Shown here piece after piece: positions 55,909 through 63,827 of a stretch of DNA of 64,000 bases; positions within the stretch are counted from its first letter, which is position 1, and every line of letters starts with the position of its first letter. A program made the position numbers and the translations under genes. The stretch comes from Deinococcus multiflagellatus (GTDB taxonomy: Bacteria; Deinococcota; Deinococci; Deinococcales; Deinococcaceae), in contig NZ_JAIQXV010000023.1 in assembly GCF_020166415.1 (NCBI RefSeq), forward strand, positions 9,070 to 73,069. The letters are read 5' to 3'. Under the pieces are notes generated by a model. It saw only the letters and a program-made list of their open reading frames with translations. It searched no databases and was not told the origin of the DNA.

Positions 55909-56943
55909 ATGACACGGTACGGGTCACCTCTCCTCTGCACTCTTCCGCTGCTCCTGGCCGCCTGTAAGGGCACGTTCCCACTGCCTGGGGGCCCTGACAC
56001 GCCTGGGGCATCAGCCGGGGCCCCTCAGATGGCGCTGAGGCTTAGTGGCCCGCACCAGACCGCCGGGACCCTCACCTACTGGGGCGGCGAGGACCTGGAG
56101 CTGACAGTGCTGAATTTGCCCAAGGCAGCCACTGTGCGCTGGCACCTCAGCCGGGGGGAGCTGACCCTAGGGGCAGACGGCGGCGCCACGATTCCGGCCT
56201 CCAAAACGAACCGGCAGGTGCTAACGGGCACGCCAGTCACCGTGACCGCTGAGGTCGACAGTGGCGGAGTGGTGTCCCCACTGAGCCTCAGCGTCAACCT
56301 GGACTTCGCTCCGCCCCGAGCCGAGGGGGGCGTGACCGTCACGCGGCCTGGTGAAGCGCCAGTGCCTTTCACGGCCGGTATGGCGCTGCGACGGGGGGTG
56401 ACGTTTCAGGCCCGGTTTGAAGATGATGGCGTCGGGATGGCGCCCGTGAACCTCTCGGCTTGGCGGGGGAGTCTTCCGGTGCGTGACGGCCTGACCACCA
56501 CAGACCACCTCCCCGAGGCGAGTGAGTATTCGCTGCACGGAACCTATCTCCAAGACCGCCTGGGCAATCGCATTGACGGCAGCACCGAGGTGTTGGGCGG
56601 GCCCTTCAGCACCGATTATGTAGCCCCCACCATCACGGCAGACCGGCCCAGCGGTGCGCCGCTGGCGGGCCCAATCACCCATGAGGACGGCACGGTGACG
56701 GACGACGCCCTGGTCTTTCTGGTTGCCGACCCCCTGCTTGCCGATGGCGCCGCAGGGTCAGGTGTAAGCCGCCTGAGCATCCGTCCAGCGGGCACCGTCA
56801 CCGCTGGCGTGGCGCGTGTCACCCTCGCGCAGTTGCGTGCTGCCGGAGCCACTGGACAGACCACCGTGATCGTGACCGCCACTGATTTAGCTGGCAACGT
56901 GACGACGGTGGAACAGGAGGTGGACCTTGCCTCCAGCCATTGA
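55909..56943 (+). CDS. predicted lipoprotein with Ig-like repeats
   Basis: 344 residues. Lipoprotein signal (LLCTLPLLLAACKG, Cys in LLAAC), then a beta-rich region with three or four repeated strands (VTVTRPGEAP, ITADRPSGAPLAG, TVTAGVARVTLAQL) resembling Ig-like or bacterial surface repeats. Outer-envelope protein of unknown function. The start could be ATG 55900. Confidence 0.68.
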   Translation: MTRYGSPLLCTLPLLLAACKGTFPLPGGPDTPGASAGAPQMALRLSGPHQTAGTLTYWGGEDLELTVLNLPKAATVRWHLSRGELTLGADGGATIPASKTNRQVLTGTPVTVTAEVDSGGVVSPLSLSVNLDFAPPRAEGGVTVTRPGEAPVPFTAGMALRRGVTFQARFEDDGVGMAPVNLSAWRGSLPVRDGLTTTDHLPEASEYSLHGTYLQDRLGNRIDGSTEVLGGPFSTDYVAPTITADRPSGAPLAGPITHEDGTVTDDALVFLVADPLLADGAAGSGVSRLSIRPAGTVTAGVARVTLAQLRAAGATGQTTVIVTATDLAGNVTTVEQEVDLASSH

Positions 56944-56975
56944 CGGTGTCCGTCCTGGCCAGGCAGGCTCAGGTC
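56940..56975 (+). promoter_or_regulatory. TTGACG-N18-CAGGCT-N6-ATG promoter
   Basis: TTGACG (56940-56945), 18 nt, CAGGCT (56964-56969), 6 nt, ATG 56976. Third instance of CAGGCT-N6-ATG and the best of the three. Confidence 0.6.
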
Positions 56976-57233
56976 ATGACGCAGCCGTCTTTGTTCGCCG
57001 ATCCCCTTCTGGAGCGGCGGATCGCCGCCTTGACGCAGCGTGGCATTCACCCGCGCACAGCGGCCAGAGAAGCGGCCGTCCAGCCCGACGACGCGCTGTT
57101 CTGGCGACGACTGGCCTTTGCCGATCAGCTGGCGCGTCAGCGAACGAACCTCAAAAATCGCGGGGGTTTCGTGCTGTCCGTGCTTCGTGACCAAGACGGC
57201 TCGAAATATGGCCCGTTGCCGCCGCGCCGATGA
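56976..57233 (+). CDS. unknown small protein
   Basis: 85 residues. Helical MTQPSLFADPLLERRIAALTQRGIHPRTAAREAAVQPDDALFWRRLAFADQLARQ with a basic tail. ATGA overlap with the next gene. Not recognised; the helical basic structure suggests nucleic-acid or protein binding. Confidence 0.58.
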   Translation: MTQPSLFADPLLERRIAALTQRGIHPRTAAREAAVQPDDALFWRRLAFADQLARQRTNLKNRGGFVLSVLRDQDGSKYGPLPPRR

Positions 57234-57856
57234 GCGCTCTCATCCAGACAGGACCAGTGCATCCACACCGTGTCGCTCATGACCGAGGTTCTGTGATGCA
57301 CGCGGCCCTTCGTAACCAACTGGCGGGGGAACCAATTGCCCAACTCAGGGCCTTTGACCCTCTGGCCGACGCGGGTCACGCGGTTCGCGTGGCCGACCTG
57401 AGTCTCCGGATTGCCGCGGTGTTCGGTGAGCCCGTTCAGCCCCACGACCTTTACCTGGCGGCCTGTCTTCATGATCTGGGCAAAGCTGAACTGCATCACC
57501 TCGTCCAGTTGCCGCGGCCGCTGACCCAGGAAGAGCGCCAGTGTATGGAAAGCCACGCGACCTGCGGCGCGGTGATGGCCCAGACGCTCCTGGGGGTCTC
57601 CGACACCGTCAAAGCCTACGTGCTGCACCACCACGAGCAGTGGGGGGGGTGCGGGTACCCACTGGGCCTTCGAGGGGAGGCCATTCCCCTCGGAGCCCGG
57701 ATTATCGCGATCGCGGACACCTTCGACGCGTTGGTCAGTGACCGCCCCTACCGTGCCGGTTGGTCCCGCCCAGACGCCCGGGCTTACGTTCTGGCGCGCG
57801 GCGGCTGTCAATTTGACCCCCGGCTTCTCCTGGCCTTCGAGCTGGCAACGGCCTGA
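57230..57856 (+). CDS. HD-GYP-type phosphohydrolase
   Basis: 208 residues. HDLGK (near 81) and HHHEQWGGCGYP, the HD-GYP signature (H-E-x-W-G-x-G-Y-P), then GEAIPLGARIIAIADTFDALVSDRPYR. HD-GYP proteins degrade cyclic di-GMP or related second messengers. Here there is no separate regulatory domain apart from ~60 N-terminal residues. ATG 57230 overlaps the preceding stop; ATG 57296 is possible. Confidence 0.85.
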   Translation: MSALIQTGPVHPHRVAHDRGSVMHAALRNQLAGEPIAQLRAFDPLADAGHAVRVADLSLRIAAVFGEPVQPHDLYLAACLHDLGKAELHHLVQLPRPLTQEERQCMESHATCGAVMAQTLLGVSDTVKAYVLHHHEQWGGCGYPLGLRGEAIPLGARIIAIADTFDALVSDRPYRAGWSRPDARAYVLARGGCQFDPRLLLAFELATA

Positions 57857-57873
57857 CGACACAGGAAGGGCGT

Positions 57874-57900
57874 CACCCCGCTCGTGAACTGGGCGGGGTG
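57874..57900 (+). promoter_or_regulatory. CACCCCGC/GCGGGGTG hairpin
   Basis: Perfect 8-bp stem (57874-57881 with 57893-57900) between the HD-GYP and the 57969 gene. It may terminate the HD-GYP transcript. Recurrent hairpin set. Confidence 0.4.
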
Positions 57901-57968
57901 TGCGCGGCCCATGATCTGTTCCTTGACCGTTCCTGACGCCACCGGCAGCTCTGGAAAGGGGATGCGCG

Positions 57969-58547
57969 GTGAGTGACCCAAATGTGCACCTCCTTTCCAT
58001 GCTGGTGCAGGACACGCACCATGCCGCAACGGGCGAGAGTCTCGCCGGACACACGGCCGTGCCCTTTGGTTCGGCGCTGCTGGACGTGCTGCGCGAGGAG
58101 TGCCGGAATGTGGAAGAGCGTTCCGGCGCGCCGCTGCGTCTGATTCGGGTGTCAGAGCCGGACGAACTTCTGGTGCTGGCGGGCCGAGTAGAGAGCGGTG
58201 CGCACATGTATACCAGCGTGAATCACCTGATTCGGTCACTGCTGCTTGAGGATCCGGACTCGCCGGCGCCCAGGCTCAGTCGACGTTGGCTGACCGTGCC
58301 CTCAGGCCAACCTGCTCAGATGTACCGGGACCAGCTGCGGCTACCGGCGTGGCACCGCCACATTCACGCGCACGTGAACTTCCTCGCTCAGGCGCACTGG
58401 TGGCATGCGCGCGGGGCGACCCCGTCCCAGGCGCAACGCGCAGCGGCGGCCACGCTGGCGCAACGCCTGCATCTGACATTTATCACAGAGGGAGAAGGCC
58501 ACTGGCCAGCGGATGTGGCCCCCCGCGACCCTGCAGCGCTGCACTAG
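57969..58547 (+). CDS. unknown protein
   Basis: 192 residues from GTG. Helical, with LLDVLREECRNVEERSGAPLRLIRVSEPDELLVLAGRVESGAHMYTSVNHLIRSLL. No motif recognised. Another possible start lies upstream without a site. Confidence 0.6.
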   Translation: MSDPNVHLLSMLVQDTHHAATGESLAGHTAVPFGSALLDVLREECRNVEERSGAPLRLIRVSEPDELLVLAGRVESGAHMYTSVNHLIRSLLLEDPDSPAPRLSRRWLTVPSGQPAQMYRDQLRLPAWHRHIHAHVNFLAQAHWWHARGATPSQAQRAAAATLAQRLHLTFITEGEGHWPADVAPRDPAALH

Positions 58548-58646
58548 GCCTGGTCCCTTCAGGTGCTGCGCCTTGTGTTCCGAACCCTAGCGCCAAAACA
58601 CTCAGGGCCATCTCGCGCCGAGCGGCCGCCGCTCTTGAGGAGCCCT

Positions 58647-59822
58647 ATGAAACGTCTGACCAGCAGCATCACCCTGAGCCTCATGACCAGCGTCAGTCTG
58701 GTGGCCTGCGCGGACAGCGCGTCAGGTGAACTCAGCCAGGGCACCGTGGATCCCACCTATGAACCTGGCGCGCTCAGCGCCCTGAGCTCAATGTTCGGCG
58801 CAGAACGTGGCAGTGTAGACCGCCTGCAGTACGCCTCGTTGGCCGACTGTCAGTTGGACTGGGGCAAAGATCCGGCGCTCTGCACGACGGACGGGGGGGT
58901 CAAGGGCCCTTACATGAGGCGGACAGGTTCGGTGCTGCGCGTCATCCCGTCCGCGACGCAGGACGATGCCAGCACCGCCCGGGATTTCAGCGGCCCACAG
59001 GTCGACGGCTCCAAGACGTTTCATAGCCTGGCCGTAGGCGCCGTGAAGCTCGAACACCATCCTCAGCTGGCCTTTGAGTATTACAGCTTTACCGGCGTGG
59101 ACAGCGGCACGACCGCCCAACCCGTGGTGACCGGCAAAGTTCGGGCCCTCTACCCCTCGCTGGCGGCCTGTGAAGGTGACTGGGGCAAAAGCGGCCGCGC
59201 TGGCCTGACAAGCTGCCTGTCCGGTAAGAACGGGGTCGCCGGACCCTACTTCACGCAAGACAAGCCCGATCAGCCGGTGCGGTTTAACTATTACTACGGC
59301 GACGGCAAGGTCAGCCCACTGACAGCCGCAGCGCCGGACACAGTCGGCGTGCTCCCCAGCGGCATTCTGGTCACGCCATTTTTCGCGCCGCAACTGGAAT
59401 CGACGGCCGGCACCCGCACCCCCTATGTACGGTCGGCCTACACCTGGGACGACTACGGTGAGCGCTGGACGCCTCTCAATGTTACGGCCCAGCGCGCGGT
59501 CTACCAGACGCCCGACCAGTGCCACAATGTCTGGGGCGAGGCGTGCCGGTCCAGTGGTGGGGTCTTCTACTCGCCCATTTTTTACGGCGGATACTACTAC
59601 CCATACTCCAGCGGCAGCTCCACCACCGTTGGGAAAACAGCGTACCCTCTGACCGCCGCGATGGCCGCCGCCAGCACCTCGGCACGGTTAGAGGCCCACA
59701 CCATCAACGCCGCCGCCGTGCGGATGCCGTCAGCCGTGACGGCCCCATCACGAACAGCCGCCACGCCGTCAACGGCTGTTCGCGGCCTCTTTGGCTCGGC
59801 CGCGCGCAGTGGGGCGTCCTGA
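58647..59822 (+). CDS. YgiB-like lipoprotein (DUF1190 type)
   Basis: 391 residues with AGGAG before ATG. Lipoprotein signal (LSLMTSVSLVACAD). Three repeats of a C-x(3-4)-WGK/WGE block followed by G-GPY (LADCQLDWGKD, LAACEGDWGKS, PDQCHNVWGEACRSSGG). C-terminus is Gly/Ser/Tyr- then Ala/Thr-rich. The E. coli YgiB protein (DUF1190) has the same Cys-repeat and Gly-Tyr-rich form and is encoded next to YgiC, as here. The stop overlaps the next gene (TGATG). Confidence 0.72.
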   Translation: MKRLTSSITLSLMTSVSLVACADSASGELSQGTVDPTYEPGALSALSSMFGAERGSVDRLQYASLADCQLDWGKDPALCTTDGGVKGPYMRRTGSVLRVIPSATQDDASTARDFSGPQVDGSKTFHSLAVGAVKLEHHPQLAFEYYSFTGVDSGTTAQPVVTGKVRALYPSLAACEGDWGKSGRAGLTSCLSGKNGVAGPYFTQDKPDQPVRFNYYYGDGKVSPLTAAAPDTVGVLPSGILVTPFFAPQLESTAGTRTPYVRSAYTWDDYGERWTPLNVTAQRAVYQTPDQCHNVWGEACRSSGGVFYSPIFYGGYYYPYSSGSSTTVGKTAYPLTAAMAAASTSARLEAHTINAAAVRMPSAVTAPSRTAATPSTAVRGLFGSAARSGAS

Positions 59823-60955
59823 TGCGCCGCGTCAGTCACCAGCCGCGGCCACACGCCCAAGCAAGCCATCAAGCCCTGAACTTCACCTGGCATGCCGGAT
59901 ACTGGGTCGAAGACGCGCATTATCTCTTCACGACGGCTGAAATCGACCGGATTGAGACCGCCACCCGAACGCTGATCGAGATGACCTTCAGCGCAGTTGA
60001 CGAGGTGATCAGGCGACTGGACTTTCAGCGCTACGGCATCCCCGAGTATCTTCATGGCCCGATCATGCGCAGCTGGGAAGTGGACGCGCCGACCCTGTAT
60101 GGCCGCTTTGACTACGCCTATGACGGCGAGCAGCTCAAGCTTCTGGAATACAACGCCCAGACGCCCACCAGCCTCTATGAGGCGGCCGTGGTGCAGTGGG
60201 GCTGGCTCAATGAGACCTATCCGGGTCACGATCAGTTCAACCGCATTCACGAGGCACTGCTGGAGCAGTTCACTTACTTGCGGGAGCAGCGGGGGTTGTC
60301 GGCGATGCACTTTGCCTGCGCGCCCGAGGCAGAGGAAGACGTCGGTACTACCCGCTATTTGCAGGACCTGGCCGTGCAAGCGGGCCTGCATACCACGTTC
60401 TTGACGTTGGCAGAGCTGGGCCTCCAAGACGGAACCACCCTGGTGGACCTGGACGATGAGATCATCACGGCCCTGTTTTGGCTTCACCCCTACGAATTCA
60501 TGTGGGAGGAAAAAAGTGCGCTGCTGCTTCCATATCTGCCGCCCCAGACGACCGTGCTGGAGCCGCTGTGGAAGATGATTCTGTCCAATAAACAGCTGCT
60601 CGTGACGCTCTGGGAGATGTTTCCGGAGCACGAACTGCTGCTCCCTGCCTCTAACACACCGCTCAGTGGCCCATCGGCCCGGAAAAGCAGAGTCAGCCGG
60701 GAGGGGCAGAACGTGACCCTCTTTGACGCGTCCGGGAGGGTCCTGGCGTCCACAGACGGTGAGTATCCCGATGACCAACCGGTCTACCAGGGTCTGGCTA
60801 CGTTGCCTGGCATGCCCACCAGTGATGGGCAGGTGCGGTATCCAGTGCTTGGCGCGTGGGTTGTGGGGGACGCGGCTCCTGGGATAGGCATCCGGGAAAG
60901 CGCCGGACTGATCACTGATAACCGCAGTTTTTTCGTTCCGCACCGGATTGAGTAG
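59822..60955 (+). CDS. glutathionylspermidine-synthase-like ATP-grasp ligase (YgiC type)
   Basis: 377 residues, the pre-ATP-grasp and ATP-grasp fold of glutathionylspermidine synthase-like enzymes. Features: YGRFDYAYDGEQLKLLEYNAQTPTSLYEAAVVQWGWL, a conserved N-terminal block, later PLWKMILSNKQLLVTLWEMFPEHELLLPA and VRYPVLGAWVVGDAAPGIGIRES near the C-terminus, typical of YgiC/GSP synthase. It joins a peptide or amine in an ATP-dependent way; in YgiB/YgiC systems the substrate is unknown. Coupled to the YgiB-like gene. Confidence 0.85.
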   Translation: MRRVSHQPRPHAQASHQALNFTWHAGYWVEDAHYLFTTAEIDRIETATRTLIEMTFSAVDEVIRRLDFQRYGIPEYLHGPIMRSWEVDAPTLYGRFDYAYDGEQLKLLEYNAQTPTSLYEAAVVQWGWLNETYPGHDQFNRIHEALLEQFTYLREQRGLSAMHFACAPEAEEDVGTTRYLQDLAVQAGLHTTFLTLAELGLQDGTTLVDLDDEIITALFWLHPYEFMWEEKSALLLPYLPPQTTVLEPLWKMILSNKQLLVTLWEMFPEHELLLPASNTPLSGPSARKSRVSREGQNVTLFDASGRVLASTDGEYPDDQPVYQGLATLPGMPTSDGQVRYPVLGAWVVGDAAPGIGIRESAGLITDNRSFFVPHRIE

Positions 60956-61016
60956 GCGCCGGCCCTTCTGCTTGTGGAATGCCAGATTCTGCGGGCTATG
61001 CCAGTTTGGTGCAGCC

Positions 61017-61052
61017 TTGCACGCCGCACCCACGCGCCTTCACCGTCCCGGC
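61017..61052 (+). promoter_or_regulatory. TTGCAC-N18-CACCGT-N6-ATG promoter
   Basis: TTGCAC (61017-61022), 18 nt, CACCGT (61041-61046), 6 nt, ATG 61053. Very similar over about 35 bp to 18575-18610. Confidence 0.5.
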
Positions 61053-61289
61053 ATGTTCTGGTTCTCTGTGCTGCGCACTGTACTGCTGACTTGTAGCGTT
61101 CTGCCTGTTGCCCTGCTCATACCGCTGGCCGTGCTGATGGACACGCCTTTTTCGGAATGGGCACCACAGGCTTTGCTGCTGGCAGGAGTGCTGCTGGCGT
61201 GCGGCCTGGCACCTGACCTCAAGGGTTTTTGCCTCCTCCCTGTTCGCCGTTCGTCCGGAGGATCGGCAGCAGGGTGCCAGCGCCGCTGA
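61053..61289 (+). CDS. small two-helix membrane protein
   Basis: 78 residues: two membrane helices (VLRTVLLTCSVLPVALLIPLAVL and APQALLLAGVLLACGLA) and a basic tail. Chosen start ATG 61053 just after the promoter. Function unknown. Confidence 0.55.
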   Translation: MFWFSVLRTVLLTCSVLPVALLIPLAVLMDTPFSEWAPQALLLAGVLLACGLAPDLKGFCLLPVRRSSGGSAAGCQRR

Positions 61290-61299
61290 TAGACGGCGT

Positions 61300-61318
61300 C
61301 ACCCCCAGATATGGGGGT
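61300..61318 (+). promoter_or_regulatory. ACCCCC/GGGGGT hairpin before the second helicase
   Basis: 6-bp stem (61301-61306 with 61313-61318) around AGATAT. Ends 21 nt before the helicase ATG; GGGAG lies between. It could be the terminator of the small membrane gene. Confidence 0.4.
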
Positions 61319-61339
61319 CTTCGCACCTTGAGGGAGCCT

Positions 61340-63064
61340 ATGCCGAAGAAATCACCGCCACCCATGTCGCCACTGTTTGCAGACCTGACCACCGTTCTCA
61401 CGTCGCGCGGCAAAACCACTCTTCGGGCCCGCCGGACACCCAGTCCACTGCAGCAGGCCATCTTGAATGCGATTGAGGCCCGGTGCGGCAATCTGTTGAT
61501 TGAAGCCACCGCCGGCTCGGGCAAAACCTCACTTCTCGAGATGATTGCAGAGCAGCTGATCGAACTGGGATGGCTTGACGGCACAGGTCGGGCCCTGTTT
61601 CTCGCTTTCTCCAAAGACATTGTCAAAGAACTGCAGACGAGGCTGCCCCAGCAGGTCACGATTCGCACCATCAACAGCCTGGGGTATCTGATCTGCCGTG
61701 AACAGTTGCCCTCTTGCGACTTTCAGCCCAAGAAATACGAGGTGCTGCTGCGCGACGCGGTCGGCAACCGGCGGTACAGCCGGCAGGTCGCGGCCCAGGT
61801 GCACGAACGGCTGGACGCCTGCGTCCGCATCACCATGAGTCACCTGCTGCCCCTGGGCATTGACCGCGCGAGCTGGTGTCAAACGATGGACGAGTTTGAC
61901 GTGCCTGTTCAGGGGATGGAGGACGACCTGTACGGACTGACCATGGAGGTGGTGCGGCGGGGCATGTCGGACGTCGCGGAACGGGGGATCGTGTCTTTTC
62001 TGGACCAGGTGTACGCGCCGTGGTTCTTCGGTTGGCGGCTCAAACAGCCGTTCCGGTTCCTGCTGGTGGATGAGGCGCAGGACCTGAGCCGGGGTCAGCA
62101 GGCCGTGGTGCAGGCCGCGTGTGATGAGCGCAGTCTGGTGATCGCGGTCGGGGATGCCAGCCAGGCCGTCTTTTCGTTCAGTGGCTCAGATCGGCACTCG
62201 CTCCGCCGCTTGGGCGACACGTTTCAGGCCACCCGCTTTCCGCTGAGTGTGACCTACCGCTGCCCTCAGCGCCACGTCGCCCTGGCCAGCCCTTACACGT
62301 CTGTCATTGAAGCGGCCCCTGGGGCCAGACTGGGCACACTCGACGATATCTCAGGTGAGGAGTTTCTCTCGCTGGTCCAGCCAGGCGATCTGGTGCTCTG
62401 CCGAGTCAATGCCCCTCTGGTGCGGTGGTGCTTTCGGTTGGCCCAGGCTGGCCGTCCCAGCCACGTCAAAGGCCGGGACGTGGCCAGATCCCTGGTGGCA
62501 CTGGCGAGGGACGCCGCGACCTGGGACGGCCAACGCAGCCACCGTGAACAGGCCGATGACGCGCTGGTCCTCCATGCCGTCACCTTCGAGACCCAGCTGG
62601 CCAGCCTGCACGCCTTCAATGTGGCCCGGCTGCGTGCTGAAGCCGAGCGTCAGGGCCGCGATCCAGACATGCGCGAGGCCAATGCCTACGACCGGGTGAA
62701 GGCCCTCTTGGTGATCCTTCAAGAGGGAAAACCAGACACCCTGGGGGCACTGACCCAGCAGATTCGCGCTTTATTTCAGAGTGGCAAAGACAGCGTGACC
62801 CTCAGCTCTGTTCACCGTGCGAAAGGGTTAGAGGCCGACCGTGTTTACATTCTGGAGCCCGATCTGATGCCCCATCCCAGCGCGCGCACTGAGGCCGCGC
62901 TGGAAGCTGAGCACGCCGTATTGTTTGTCGCCTATACCCGCGCAAAACGAAGTCTGCTGTTCGTTGACGCCCAGGACAGTCACATTCCGGCGGGGCTCCG
63001 GGGCAGAGAGGCCCAGAACGAGGCGAACACGGCCAATCAGGCGCGCCCTCTCAGGGAGTCATGA
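61340..63064 (+). CDS. UvrD/Rep-like superfamily 1 helicase, second copy
   Basis: 574 residues. Walker A EATAGSGKTS (near 56), VDEAQD (near 244), GDASQAVF (motif III), SSVHRAKGLEADRV and VAYTRAKRS (motifs V and VI, near 488 and 531). Shares VLCRVNAPLVRW, HVKGRD and FSKDIVKELQTRLP with the helicase at 14730, so the two are paralogues. The C-terminal extension of the first copy is absent. GGGAG precedes ATG 61340. Confidence 0.88.
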   Translation: MPKKSPPPMSPLFADLTTVLTSRGKTTLRARRTPSPLQQAILNAIEARCGNLLIEATAGSGKTSLLEMIAEQLIELGWLDGTGRALFLAFSKDIVKELQTRLPQQVTIRTINSLGYLICREQLPSCDFQPKKYEVLLRDAVGNRRYSRQVAAQVHERLDACVRITMSHLLPLGIDRASWCQTMDEFDVPVQGMEDDLYGLTMEVVRRGMSDVAERGIVSFLDQVYAPWFFGWRLKQPFRFLLVDEAQDLSRGQQAVVQAACDERSLVIAVGDASQAVFSFSGSDRHSLRRLGDTFQATRFPLSVTYRCPQRHVALASPYTSVIEAAPGARLGTLDDISGEEFLSLVQPGDLVLCRVNAPLVRWCFRLAQAGRPSHVKGRDVARSLVALARDAATWDGQRSHREQADDALVLHAVTFETQLASLHAFNVARLRAEAERQGRDPDMREANAYDRVKALLVILQEGKPDTLGALTQQIRALFQSGKDSVTLSSVHRAKGLEADRVYILEPDLMPHPSARTEAALEAEHAVLFVAYTRAKRSLLFVDAQDSHIPAGLRGREAQNEANTANQARPLRES

Positions 63065-63282
63065 CCAGGATCAATCAGATCCATAAGGCCGCTCCAGGGT
63101 GGGTGCAGAACCACGCGACGCAAGGCGCGCCATTTTCTTTCGCCGGCCTTGTTCTGTCAGGCGTGATCCACGAAACGCCGCGGAGAGAGGTGAGAACGTC
63201 TCACCCCCTGAGTCGGGGGGAGCGGGGGGTGCAGGTCGATGGACGGATCGTCCAGGAGGAACTATGCAATTTCTTGTTGTGA
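63061..63282 (+). CDS. possible small protein overlapping the helicase stop
   Basis: 73 residues from ATGA overlapping the helicase stop, and it runs into the next gene's ribosome site and start. Sequence MTRINQIHKAAPGWVQNH is not clearly protein-like after about residue 40. The hairpins inside argue for a leader region instead. Low confidence. Confidence 0.25.
   Translation: MTRINQIHKAAPGWVQNHATQGAPFSFAGLVLSGVIHETPRREVRTSHPLSRGERGVQVDGRIVQEELCNFLL
63189..63231 (+). promoter_or_regulatory. GGTGAGA/TCTCACC and CACCCCC/GGGGGTG hairpins before the 63264 gene
   Basis: Perfect 7-bp stem GGTGAGA-ACG-TCTCACC (63189-63205), overlapping a second hairpin CACCCCC/GGGGGTG (63202-63208 with 63225-63231). 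The two are mutually exclusive, as in attenuators or riboswitch-like leaders. The next ATG (63264) has AGGAGG. Confidence 0.5.
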
Positions 63283-63827
63283 CTGGCCAGCACCTTTCAG
63301 ATTCAACCTCAGGGCAGCGGCGCTGGTGGAGCAGTGCGGACTATCTGGCTGCACTGACTCAATTTCGGCAGTGGGAGCGGGAAGTGCAGGAGCAGGGCTT
63401 TGTGCTGATTGCCGAGGTGGCGGGCCATCCGGGTCCAGAGGAATTGGCCGCGGCGGCGAGGAACCTGACGTTAACCTCGTCGACTGTGATGCGCAGTGCG
63501 CTGGGCCCGGCCCTGGCAACCGCCTATGCTCAGATCGACGTGCCCATCCCTCACATGACAGCGACCACCTACGCTGACCTGAACGCTCAAAAATACCTGC
63601 TTCTGCAGATGCTAGACGGCGCCCCACTGTCTGGTGCGGATTTGATGCTATTGAGGGGTCTGGTGGACTTTCTTAACGCGATTCAGGACAGAGCAAGCTA
63701 TGCCGGTGTTCCAGACGCGGTGGTCTGGCCGAATGTGCCGTTCGGTGTGGCCGTCGAGCAGGAGACGCAACTGGTGGGCACGCAGGCCGAGCGGATGACG
63801 CTTCTGCTGCAGCGGGGCCAGTCGTGA
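63264..63827 (+). CDS. unknown protein
   Basis: 187 residues with AGGAGGA before ATG. Helical QWEREVQEQGFVLIAEVAG and QIDVPIPHMTATTYADLNAQKYLLLQML. No family recognised. The stop overlaps the next start (GTGA), so it is coupled to the exonuclease-like gene. Confidence 0.65.
   Translation: MQFLVVTGQHLSDSTSGQRRWWSSADYLAALTQFRQWEREVQEQGFVLIAEVAGHPGPEELAAAARNLTLTSSTVMRSALGPALATAYAQIDVPIPHMTATTYADLNAQKYLLLQMLDGAPLSGADLMLLRGLVDFLNAIQDRASYAGVPDAVVWPNVPFGVAVEQETQLVGTQAERMTLLLQRGQS

Noticed and set aside
63061..63282. 73-residue gene coupled to the second helicase
   Set aside because: It ends inside the next gene, covers the hairpins and ribosome site, and loses protein character. Kept only as a low-confidence entry.
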